From positions 1-64,000 of the forward strand of contig NW_005179068.1 in the NCBI RefSeq assembly GCF_000350225.1: a stretch of DNA of 64,000 bases, in the 5' to 3' direction. Position numbers and translations under genes: made by a program. This DNA is from Chondrus crispus. Taxonomy: Eukaryota; Rhodophyta; Florideophyceae; Gigartinales; Gigartinaceae. The notes under the pieces are model-generated. The model searched no databases and was not told where the DNA came from. It worked only from the letters and a program-made list of their open reading frames with translations. Of the stretch, positions 27,250-37,400 are shown piece by piece. The first letter of the stretch is position 1. The number at the start of each line of letters is the position of its first letter.

Positions 27250-30200
27250 ATGGCAGATGAAGACCACAACGACACCCGGTTCCATGGACGACTGCCGACC
27301 CTCGAGTCCAATGGGGACAACTTCCCCATATGGAAGCAAGCGCTAACGGACATGGCACTGATCAATGACATGGAAAACCTGCTGAACCATGCCTACCCTA
27401 CACCTGATCAGGACAGCCCCATGTACGCCAAGTACAGGAGACAGAGTGCAATACTCCGCATGGCCATCAACAACTCACTGCCTGCAGACTTCGCAGCAAC
27501 AGCGGACATGGAACTGGGCGCTTCCCCGCTTGAAATCACACAAGTCATCACCGAACACTTCACTGACAGGACGACTACAGCTCACCTACTGTTAAAACAA
27601 GAAGCGACCAACACAAAGCTTACACCCGGCACCACACTTGATGAATACATGACGAAGCACAGGGCGATACGCACAAGAATGAAGCTAGCCCAATACCCCA
27701 ACATCACAACTGGAGAAGAAGTAACAGTACACTTCATCATCCAAGGCCTAGCATCACATCCCACATACAAACACTTGCAAGATATGTGGATCGAAACGGA
27801 CACTGTGCCCAACACAATTCACAACATCGGGCAACGCCTCAAAGCGGTGCACGCAAGGAGCTTGGAAAAAGTCAGCCAAAAACCTGAACAGCCACACGGC
27901 ACCCAACCCCAAGCAGCGAGACGCCCCCGCGGACGAACAACTAGATGGAGAGGGGCCACACGACCCAAATGGCAACGACCATACTGGAACCCAGTACCGC
28001 CCGCACCGTATATGCTACCATACCCCCAGTTCATGACACAGCAGCCCCCAACCCAAAAATGGACCACAGAGAGAGGCATGAAAAAGAAGCAAAAACACGG
28101 CTACACAGCAAACCTCCACGAGGAGACAACAGAGGCAGAACACATGTACGACGAGCAGGGAGACGCGAACTGCCACGACATGGACGGTAGGAAATTTGCA
28201 CTCGATTCGGGAGCCCACCCCTCCCACATCCGCAAACCAACAAAAGGCATGAAACCCCTGACCAGAAAAATCCGCACTAACACGGCAACATCAACTACAC
28301 CCCCCGCGACGCACCACGGTACTCTTCAGATCCAGACGACGAGCAACAAATGGCTTAAGCTACCCACCATTGCCAACCCACATATCAAGACCAACCTATT
28401 GTCAGTCCATGACATAGCCAAGCAATGGGGAGCTGTGATATTCTACCCCCACACAGCCCGTGTACTCGACATGAGCCACAGCCCACCAAAAGTAGTAGCT
28501 ACAGCAGCATTTCGCCAAGGCTTATACACGCTCAACGTGGCCAATCCTCAACCACAAGCAACCACAGTTCGAGCAATACCGCAGCCACGCAAAGCAGCTC
28601 GCAAGACACCGCAAACACGCGTAACCACCACAACACGGGGATCCCCTGCCCACAAATCAAAATCTCAGCCAAGATCACAAACCCCGAGCGCGCATAAAAA
28701 ATTTGCCCCCATGCACAAGCAGCACAACCCTGCCCCCTCACCCCCTGACACTGTCAACGCGCGCACGCAGCACGAACACCACCATTGGCACATGGTATTC
28801 AATCATGTGCGACCATCCACTATACAACAAATGGCTAGGAGGAAACTAATACCGAACCTCCCAGCCTCACTGGCCAACACCCCCCCTAGAATCACGTGCA
28901 CAAGCTGTGCAGCAGCTAAACTCCAACCAGCACAACACAAACGGAAAGATCATAACTATGGCACAGGGGAAGCACTCAGTAGTGACATCTGCGGCCCTTT
29001 CCCCACCCCATCACGGCAAGGAAACAAATATTTCATGACAATTATTGACACAAACTCACGGTATCTCATACTCACCTTCCTCAAAACAAGGGATGAAACC
29101 GCAAACCAAATGGACAACGTCCTAAAGCACATGCAACAGCAAAAACCCCAAACATCAAGGAGAGTACACACAGATAACGCGAAAGAGTATCTATCGGCAA
29201 TGACAAAAACAGTATACAGCACAAATGGTGTACAACACACGACCACTGTACCGTATTCACCACAAGAAAATGGCATAGCCGAACGCATCAATAGAACCAT
29301 ACTCAACGCAGCACGCGCTGCATTACACCACAGTGGACTCCCCACCGATCACTGGGAAGATGCAATCAAGGATGCAGCATTCAAGTACAATAACACGCTC
29401 CACCTCGGCATCGGAAAAATTCCATCCACAGTCTGGCTCGGATACAAGCCGAAAGTACCACAATACCTCATCTTCGGGCAGTTAGGCCATATCCCCAATA
29501 TCATGGGCAAAACAAAAATGCACAAGCTGCAGAAAAGAGCCCTCACGGTAAGATACCTGTATGCAACGGACCAGAAACACATCATGGTCATGAGCACAGA
29601 GGACAACACAACCAGACGTGTCAGAACAGTGGATTTCAACATCTACCACAGAGACCGCGACCCCAACAACCAAAGTTACGCGGCATTCAAGGCGTTCACA
29701 CCCAAGCCAACACCTTCGAAAATAACCAATACCACTCCTGCCCCCATGCATCACGGGCAAGCCAAAAATTACCCGGATGCAAAAAAGTGGGCGCCAGCTC
29801 ACAACACAGAGCTCAGAAACCTCGACCAAAACAAGGTCATCACGTGGCTCCCCCACCACAAAATTCCCACAGCGGCCAAACCCATCCCGCTAACGATGGG
29901 GTACCGCTATAAGAGAAATGGCAAAGGGGAGATCACAGAACGGAAAGCAAGGTGCTCAGCAAGAGGAGACAAAATGCTCCCCAATGTCCACTTCGACCCC
30001 GAAAAAACCACGACGTACATGGCTGACAAAACCACGGTACGACTCCTATTCGCCATAGCAGCAGCCTTCAACATGCAAATAGCCCACATAGACATAAAAG
30101 CCGCATACCTGCACGAAAAGTTTGAACACTCAGGCAGCGAGCAAGTGTATGTCCGCCAACACCCAAGATTCGACGGCACGTACACTCATGAACACAAGGT

Positions 30201-31392
30201 GGGCAAGCTCAACAAGAACATATACGGCACACCGGGAGCGGGACACACCTACCTCAACGCAGTATTCAAACTACTCAAAAAGAACAAGTTCATCCAATCT
30301 GAAGCTGACATGTGCCTCTTCCACAAAAAAGACAAAAACCACACAATAATAATCTCCATCAGCATGGATGATTTTACAATCATAAGCACATCACAAAAAC
30401 TACAGAAAGAGTTTGCCGCGATCCTGGCCACGGCCTATAACATCAAACAGCTAGGCGAACCAAGCCAGCTCCTAGGCTGGACCGTCAAGCGCATGAAAGA
30501 CGGCTCCATACATGCATCACAGCCAACTGCGATACAGTACGTTGTCAACAAAGCAGAAATGAGCAAGTGCAACAGCAAACCAACGCCATACAATGACAAA
30601 ACAAAGCTGAATGGCCCGGTTCCCGAAGACGAACCCATGCCCCATGTCACCAAAATATACCAACAGCTGCTTGATGACATACGATACATTGCCGACTCCA
30701 CGCGACCAGACATATACTTTGTCGCAAACCGATTATCTGTGGCGGCAAAAAACCCAACGACACGGCACTGGAATGCACTCAAGCGCCTCATCAGATATCT
30801 TAAACACACCCAAACGCATGGAATCAGATTTGCAGCAGGAAAACATAGCATGCAACCGCACTGTATCCCCAACCTCCTCGAAACATACAGTGATGCGGAC
30901 TTTGCCGCAGACGTCACAGACCGTAAATCCATGTCGGGCATGATCCATACATACCACGGCTCCCCTGTCTGCTGGGGATCAATCAAGCAATCCATCACGG
31001 CACTGTCGACATGCGAAGCAGAATATATTGCCGCAACATCGGCAGCACAACAAACAACGTGGATAAGAAGATTGCTCAAAGACATCGGAATGTTATCACA
31101 GAAAGCCACACCCTTTCATATAGACAACCAATCCGCAATACGCGTGGCCAAGAACAGCGGACCCACGAAACGAAGAAAATTCATTGACCTCCGGCATCAC
31201 TACCTCACTCACCAGACCAGAGCAAAAACGATCAGTATACGACACATACAGTCACAAGACATGCTCGCCGATATACTCACAAAGCCGCTAACACCGAAAC
31301 CATTCACACACTTAAAAACCAAACTGCAAGTGTGTGACCCCCCGACCCCGCACCAAACAAAGGATCGTGCCACAGCGACGGGGGGAGTGTAA
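27250..31392 (+). CDS. CopB gag-pol polyprotein (1380 codons)
   Basis: Starts at an ATG in context aaccATGG (MADEDHND). By eye: gag about 1-310; protease LDSGAHPSH (about 317); integrase zinc finger HHWHMVFNH...CTSCAAAK (about 513-558); integrase core SSDICGP, HTDNAKE, QENGIAER; reverse transcriptase KARCSARGD and SMDDF (about 1039); RNase H YSDADFAAD and CEAEYIAA. Length and gag start match CopC (MANEEGTT) closely, whereas CopA is a more distant family. The product drives element replication in cytoplasmic particles and integration in the nucleus. Confidence 0.92.
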   Translation: MADEDHNDTRFHGRLPTLESNGDNFPIWKQALTDMALINDMENLLNHAYPTPDQDSPMYAKYRRQSAILRMAINNSLPADFAATADMELGASPLEITQVITEHFTDRTTTAHLLLKQEATNTKLTPGTTLDEYMTKHRAIRTRMKLAQYPNITTGEEVTVHFIIQGLASHPTYKHLQDMWIETDTVPNTIHNIGQRLKAVHARSLEKVSQKPEQPHGTQPQAARRPRGRTTRWRGATRPKWQRPYWNPVPPAPYMLPYPQFMTQQPPTQKWTTERGMKKKQKHGYTANLHEETTEAEHMYDEQGDANCHDMDGRKFALDSGAHPSHIRKPTKGMKPLTRKIRTNTATSTTPPATHHGTLQIQTTSNKWLKLPTIANPHIKTNLLSVHDIAKQWGAVIFYPHTARVLDMSHSPPKVVATAAFRQGLYTLNVANPQPQATTVRAIPQPRKAARKTPQTRVTTTTRGSPAHKSKSQPRSQTPSAHKKFAPMHKQHNPAPSPPDTVNARTQHEHHHWHMVFNHVRPSTIQQMARRKLIPNLPASLANTPPRITCTSCAAAKLQPAQHKRKDHNYGTGEALSSDICGPFPTPSRQGNKYFMTIIDTNSRYLILTFLKTRDETANQMDNVLKHMQQQKPQTSRRVHTDNAKEYLSAMTKTVYSTNGVQHTTTVPYSPQENGIAERINRTILNAARAALHHSGLPTDHWEDAIKDAAFKYNNTLHLGIGKIPSTVWLGYKPKVPQYLIFGQLGHIPNIMGKTKMHKLQKRALTVRYLYATDQKHIMVMSTEDNTTRRVRTVDFNIYHRDRDPNNQSYAAFKAFTPKPTPSKITNTTPAPMHHGQAKNYPDAKKWAPAHNTELRNLDQNKVITWLPHHKIPTAAKPIPLTMGYRYKRNGKGEITERKARCSARGDKMLPNVHFDPEKTTTYMADKTTVRLLFAIAAAFNMQIAHIDIKAAYLHEKFEHSGSEQVYVRQHPRFDGTYTHEHKVGKLNKNIYGTPGAGHTYLNAVFKLLKKNKFIQSEADMCLFHKKDKNHTIIISISMDDFTIISTSQKLQKEFAAILATAYNIKQLGEPSQLLGWTVKRMKDGSIHASQPTAIQYVVNKAEMSKCNSKPTPYNDKTKLNGPVPEDEPMPHVTKIYQQLLDDIRYIADSTRPDIYFVANRLSVAAKNPTTRHWNALKRLIRYLKHTQTHGIRFAAGKHSMQPHCIPNLLETYSDADFAADVTDRKSMSGMIHTYHGSPVCWGSIKQSITALSTCEAEYIAATSAAQQTTWIRRLLKDIGMLSQKATPFHIDNQSAIRVAKNSGPTKRRKFIDLRHHYLTHQTRAKTISIRHIQSQDMLADILTKPLTPKPFTHLKTKLQVCDPPTPHQTKDRATATGGV

Positions 31393-31582
31393 TGATAACC
31401 ATAACAACGAAGTCGCTATGGCACTCACAAGGTAACAATTGTAATGATAACCATACATGCACACACGTGCACACGTAATACACGGCTCACAACGCCGCAC
31501 AGACGACGGCGCTAGGTCGCTAGTCTTAAGAGAATGAGTGAGAGTGAGAGAAGTAAATGAGAGTCATCGTCTCGTCACCACA
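31388..31582 (+). repeat. CopB right terminal repeat with duplicated start motif
   Basis: After a polypurine run (GCGACGGGGGGAG), TGTAATGATAACCATA begins at 31388 and again at 31440, 52 bp apart; then the repeat shared with the left end follows. Confidence 0.8.
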
Positions 31583-32157
31583 CATTCCGACGTGTTGTAG
31601 CTGCTGACAAAATTTTTATAGCCGCTGACAATCACAGTTTCGCAACAAAAATTTCGTAGCTGGTGACACAGGCTCCTCCTTTAAGGAATAGATCCGCATC
31701 ACAGAATGCTCACGCCGCAAGCCCTATTTGTCTACACAAGTCGATCCTTATCATCCTAACATAACCAGCACTTAATCGGGGATATTGAATATGGCATGTT
31801 GAACAGTAGTTGAACTGTACTCTGAGGGTATTAAGCGTGGCACAGTCCATTAATGGGTGAGTCGGGGAGCTGTCTTAGATCCTCGTACAGTACCTCTTAT
31901 CTGTGTCAATACGAAGTGAGGAACTGTAAATGGCGCAGTCATGGTTAGGATACTGCATCTCGCTGCTTCGCGTGGTAATCCTTTCGCGCATATCGCATAT
32001 CGCTTCTCAAACATCGCATCGCATTGCCGCACGCATTAGCTAGTCATAAATAAAAACGCAAGCAAAGGCAAAAGTCATTTCCGCAAATCCTAGACACATA
32101 TGTCTTTCCCCTTTATTCCCACGCATTAGTTAGTCATAAATAAAAATACAAGCAAAG

Positions 32158-32907
32158 TCAATCCTCGCCCGACTGACACAGCCCCATAGACATCAAGCCA
32201 TCAAGGCTGTGGTCATTCGGATCCCTGCATCGCACCGATCCATAGCCCTCCTGCAGACAGTGCCACAATGGCGGCCTTCCAACGCCCATCGACCGTTTCA
32301 ATCCCCCGCCAATCTTCCGTGCGCTCCGTGAAAGCCAACTGGGTTGGAGTTCATCGTCACGCACGAATTGCAGGCATTCACACTCACACTGTACCCGTGC
32401 GGTGTGGTAACTGCTTTTTCCGGTAGATTGCATATCCTCCTCTTTTGTTGCTTCTGGAGGAACTTGATCTTGTTCTGGAGAAACTGTTTCCGCTCGAGAA
32501 ACAGTTTGCTCTTGTGAGATCAACACCTCCTTCCACATCGGCCGCCCGCGCATGCATCGAAACAATCTTGATAGCGCACCTCTCCACCCACGCCTCTTCC
32601 GTTTCTCGTTGTTCTCTTCATTCGCCTGTCCCGCATGTGCCTGCTCTGACTCAGAAAACCCCATTATGACATCGTTGTCCGTACCAGCATCAAGCGCAGG
32701 TCCGACTGAAGTGTCCAACCCCGTTGAAAATACGTCTCCTCCAGTTACACACCCCGACGCGCTCTTCTTCTCGGTGTACATGATGTCAACGAACAAGTCC
32801 TCCGCCACACAACCATTGGTCTGTAAGTCTGTGCAGCGGATTTGTCCGGCGCGGCTCAACAATGCCGCATATCCCCCTTGCGCAATGAACTCGCTCGTAT
32901 TCATCAT
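32158..32907 (-). CDS. Gene G, unknown protein, 249 codons (unit D)
   Basis: Third whole copy, with only a few residue changes from units B and C (for example KEVLISQE in place of KEELISQE, and LQFVRDD in place of LQFMRDD). Frame, ATG and stop conserved. Promoter box at 33146-33171. Confidence 0.6.
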   Translation of the reverse strand: MMNTSEFIAQGGYAALLSRAGQIRCTDLQTNGCVAEDLFVDIMYTEKKSASGCVTGGDVFSTGLDTSVGPALDAGTDNDVIMGFSESEQAHAGQANEENNEKRKRRGWRGALSRLFRCMRGRPMWKEVLISQEQTVSRAETVSPEQDQVPPEATKEEDMQSTGKSSYHTARVQCECECLQFVRDDELQPSWLSRSARKIGGGLKRSMGVGRPPLWHCLQEGYGSVRCRDPNDHSLDGLMSMGLCQSGED

Positions 32908-33145
32908 TTCCACTTGGAAGGTGAGGCCTGCTCGTAAGCTGCGAATTCGGAAGACACGTACAGACAATCGAGTTACAAGATCACCGCAGTGCTCCCAGCT
33001 GGAGGACAAAAACCACTACCGCACAACAAGCACACGCGTTCTTTGCTCCTGTCGAGATGAAAAAAAGAAAAATGAGGCAAGATGAGGTTGTGAAAAGTTG
33101 AGTTGTGGAAAGTTGAGTTGAGTGTGGTGGGGAGGACGGAAAGAG

Positions 33146-33171
33146 AGACCGCCGCACCTCAATTTATAGAC
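33146..33171 (-). promoter_or_regulatory. TATA-like promoter element of gene G (unit D)
   Basis: Same 26-bp motif as in units B and C. Confidence 0.5.
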
Positions 33172-34179
33172 TTGGGCTCGCCCTGCTCGCCCTCCGGTTC
33201 CGTTGCTACCGACACTAGCGTACTGCACTACGGGGAATGCAAGTGAAGGAGGAGAAAAGGAGGAGAAAACGGGTCACCTTTCATCTGTCTGTAGCAAGAG
33301 ACAGAACGAATAAATGCACTGATTGTACTCTTTGCGAAACAAAACGGCTACACTTCTGCTGACAATTTGCGACTCTTTATGTAGAGACTGGGGGACTCCT
33401 TTCCCGCTCCTGCCCCGCCCCTGCCTCGCCCCTGCCTCGCCCCTGCCCCGCTCTTGTGCCGCTCCTGCGCCGCTCCTGTGCCGGCTCCTGTGCCGCTCCG
33501 CTGCCCTCGCAAACATGATGCAACATAGACCTTTCTACAGTACCCAACGGTACTGTATCTGCTGTTCTCTGTTCATCATCCCATAAACGCATCGATCGCA
33601 AAACAAAAGAAACAGTTATCCCTCTATGCTCTTGCCCTCTATGCTCTTGCTCGGTTTATCCGAAAGCACTACACCTCCCTTGGTACGCCCGCGCGTTGCA
33701 CACCTCCCTTGGTACGCCCGCGCGTTGCACGCCCCCCTCCGTACGCCTGCGTTGTACGCTTCCCTTGGTACGCCACCCTTGTACGCCCTCCTCATACGCC
33801 TCCCCTACACGCCTCCCCTACACGCCTCCCCTTCATACGCCCCCCCTCCCCCTTATACGCCTCTCTCAGACGCCTCCCCCTTTTTATGCCTCCCCCTTTT
33901 ACTTCTTTTCTCATGCACAAACGCAACCTCGTCCCCCTTTTACTTCTTTTCTCATGCACAATAACGCAACCTCGTCCCTCTCACTTCACACGACTGTCGA
34001 CCGACGCTCCCCCCTTAGACGCCTCCCCTTTGTACGCCTTCCCCTTATACGCCTCTCCTAGACGCCTCCCCCTTTTCCTTCTGTCCTCATGCGCAAACGC
34101 AAACTTGTCCCTCTCACTTCACACAACCGTCGACCGACGCTCCCCCCTTAAACGCCTCCCCCTTGTACGCCTTTCCCTT

Positions 34180-34372
34180 TGTAGTGCAGGAACGATGGGG
34201 CAGTCTTTACTGGCTGGATCTACTCTCTCACTATTTAAGTCTTCTGATTCCACGCTGGCGGGTGTGAGCCTGTGCGTGTGGTACGTGTGCCATGTGTGCA
34301 CGTGTCTGGGTATTGTCACATGTAGATGAGAGCGCCGCAGCGACTGTTGTCGTTGTTCTGGGTATTGTCACA
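34180..34372 (-). repeat. CopC 3' terminal repeat with duplicated start motif
   Basis: Read on the minus strand, TGTGACAATACCCAGA starts at 34372 after a polypurine tract and recurs at 34320, 52 bp later. 34180-34320 equals the 5' LTR. Confidence 0.85.
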
Positions 34373-34462
34373 CTTCCCCCGTCGCTGTGGCGCGAGGCAT
34401 TGTTTGCTGTCGGCCTGTTGGGGGGGGGGGGTGGTGGGGGGAGGGGGGTAAGGTGGCTACGC

Positions 34463-37400
34463 CTACAGTTTAAGGGGGGGCCGGGGGGGTGGGGTGGGTG
34501 TGCACACTTGAAGTTGTCTCCTTAAGATAGTGTATGTCACAGGTGTGAGCGGCTTTGTTAGGATGTCCGCTAGCATTTCTTTTGTGGAGATGTGCTTGAT
34601 GTCAATCGCCTTGGCCTTCGTTTGATGTGCGAGGTAATGATGACGGAGGTCAATGAATTTTCTCCTCTTTGTTGGCCCGTTGTTTTTCGTGACGCGGATC
34701 GCAGACTGGTTGTCAATGCGGAATGGCGTGGGGGAGGGCGGGAGCATGTTGATGTCTTGAAGGATGCGTCGTATCCATGTAGTTTGCTGCGCTGCTGCAG
34801 TTGCAGCTATATACTCAGCCTCACACGTGGACAAGGCTGTGATAGTTTGCTTCATTGAACCCCAGCAAACTGGTGTGCCATTATATAGATGCACCATTCC
34901 CGAAATCGATTTTCGGTTGGTTACATCGGCTGCAAAGTCAGCGTCGCTGTACGATTCGAGTAGATTGGGGATGACGGGAGCAGTTGCCTTGTGGTTTCCA
35001 GCTTTGAAAAGCAGACCGTGGTTTGGGGTGTGCTTCAGGTAGCGGATGAGGCGGTTTAATGCGGTCCAATGTCTTACTGTAGGCTTTTTGGCCGCGACTG
35101 CTAACCGGTTTGCCACATAGTAGATGTCCGGTCTTGTCGAGTCCGCTATGTAGCGAATGTCCCCTAACAGCTGTTGATAAATTTTTGTGATTTTTGGCAG
35201 AGGTTTATCATCCTCTGTTGGTCCGTGCAGAGTGGTTTTGGTGTTGTATGGGGTTGGTTTGCTGTTTGCCATGTCCATGTCCGCTCTCTTTACGACATAC
35301 TGTATTGCATTTGGTTGTGATGCATGGATGTCTCCGTTCGGTAGTTTTTTTATCGTCCATCCAAGGAGTTGGGAGGGTTCTCCAAGTCGCTTGATGTTGT
35401 ACGTCGTGGTGAGGATGTCTGCGAATTTTTTTTGGAGGTTTTTGGACGTGCTGATTACTGTGAAATCATCCATGCTCACCGATACAATGATGATGTGGTT
35501 TTTTGTGCGGCGGTGGAAGAGGCACATGTCGGCTTCTGATTGAGCGAATTTATGTTTTTTGAGCAGTTTGACGACGGCGCTGAGGTAGGTGTGTCCTGCG
35601 CCGGGTGTGCCGTATATATTTTTGTTCAGTTTGCCGACGCTGTGTTCATGTTTGTGTGTGCCATCAAATCTTTGGTGTTGCCTGACGTACACTGGTTTGC
35701 TTCCTGAGTGATCAAACTTTTCGTGTAGGTACGCTGCCTTGATGTCTATGTGTTCGATGAACATATTGAACGAGGCTGCGATTGCAAACAAGAGGCGTAC
35801 AGTGGTTTTGTCTGCCATGTAGGTCGTGGTTTTCTCCGGATTGAAGTGCACATGTGGGATCATTTTGTCACCTCGGGCGGAGCAGCGTGCCTTCCTCTCC
35901 ACAATTTTTCCTTGCGCATTGCGCTTGTACCGGTATCCCATCGTTAGCGGGATGGGTTTCGTACCGGGTGGGATTTTGTGTGAGGGTGTCCATGTGATAA
36001 CGTTGTTTTTGTCAAGGTTATCAAGCTCACTGTTGTGCGCTATTGCCCATAGTTTTGCATCCGGATAGTTCTTCGCCTGTCCATGGTGCATGGGTGCCGG
36101 TGATGTGGCTGTGATCTCTGTTGGGGTGGGTTTGGGCGTGAACGCTTTGAAAAGGACTTGCACGTTGTGATTGGGGTCCATTTCTTTGTGGTACGGTCGA
36201 AAGTCAACCGCTCGCACTCGTCGGGTTTTTCCGTCTTTCATGTTGATGACCATGACATGTTTGTGGTCTGTCGGAAATAGGTACCTGACTGTGAGGGCGC
36301 GGGGGTGGAGTTTTCGTACCAACGTCTTGCTTGTAATATGCGGGACATGCCCTAGCTGACCGAAGATCATGTATTTGGTGATGTTCGGTGTTTGCCGATG
36401 CCACACTGTGCTGGGTATTTGGCCGGTTCCCAGATGCAGCGTATGGTTGTATTTGAATGCTGCATCTTTTACTGCATCTTCCCAGTGGTGTTCTGGTAAT
36501 CCACTGTGGTGCAGAGATGCACGTGCTGCATTCATGATTGTCCTATTTACTCTCTCGGCGATGCCGTTCTCTTGGGGTGAGTATGGAACGGTGGTACTGT
36601 GTCGCACGCCGTGTGAGTGGTACATGTCTTTTGTGGCATGTGATAGGTATTCTTTTGCATTGTCGGTGTGGATCATGCTTGGTTTGGGGTACGGGCCGGT
36701 TGTGAGATGGGACAGGACATTGTCAAGCTGGTCTGGTGCTTGATCCCTTGTTTTCATAAATGTTATGATGGGATAGCGTGAGTTAGTGTCTATCACTGTC
36801 ATAAAATAACGGTTGCCGTTGGTGGATGCCGTGGGAAATGGTCCGCATGTGTCACTGCTTAGTGCCTCACCAGTGCGGTAGTTGTGCGTTTTCTTACTGT
36901 GTCGTGCTGGTTGCAGTTTGGCTGCAGCACAACTTGTGCATGTGATTTTTGGCGGTGGTAGTGCAAGGGATTTGGGGAGGTTTGGTAATAGCTGCCTTTT
37001 TGCCATTTGTTGGATTGTGGAAGGTCTTATGTGGTTGAACACCATGTGCCAATGATGGTAGTCATGCTGCGTTTTTATGCTTGCAGTAGGGGGCGGCACT
37101 GGTGCAGGGTTGCGCCTTAATTGCATGGGGATGCTTTGTGCGCTTGCATGGGGTGTGCACTGTGTTGTTGGTGCTGAGGTCTGTGCTTTTCTTTTTGGTG
37201 ATTTGGTATGAGTTACTTTCTTCTTCGTGTTGGTCTTGCGACTCGAGATTGTTCTGGCGGAATTGGCTTGGCTTTTCGGGCGTGCCACGTTGAGATCATA
37301 TAGGCCTTTCTGGAATTTGGCAGTGCCAACAATGCTTGGGGGATTTTCTTTTGTATTTATCACGTGTGCTGTGTTCGGGTAGAATATAACTGCTCCCCAC

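Larger units (their letters stand above)
26915..31582 (+). mobile_element. Ty1/copia LTR retrotransposon CopB
   Basis: Copia-type element with an open gag-pol frame, inserted in unit D. The shared terminal repeat ends ...GTCACCACA at 27036 and at 31582. The left repeat is shorter than the right. Flanks share 27 bp (26891-26917 and 31583-31609, CATTCCGACG...GCTGACA) rather than 5 bp, so integration or later exchange was unusual. It is related to CopC but in the opposite orientation. The coding part looks whole. Confidence 0.88.
25511..33611. repeat. Tandem array unit D, interrupted by CopB
   Basis: Minisatellite 25511-26360, G2 segment to 26917, CopB, then the remainder from 31583 with whole gene G at 32158. 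Without CopB and its flanking duplication the unit is about 3.4 kb. The first part of its minisatellite has a tandem duplication of about 106 bp (25511-25616, 25617-25684 onward). Confidence 0.85.
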
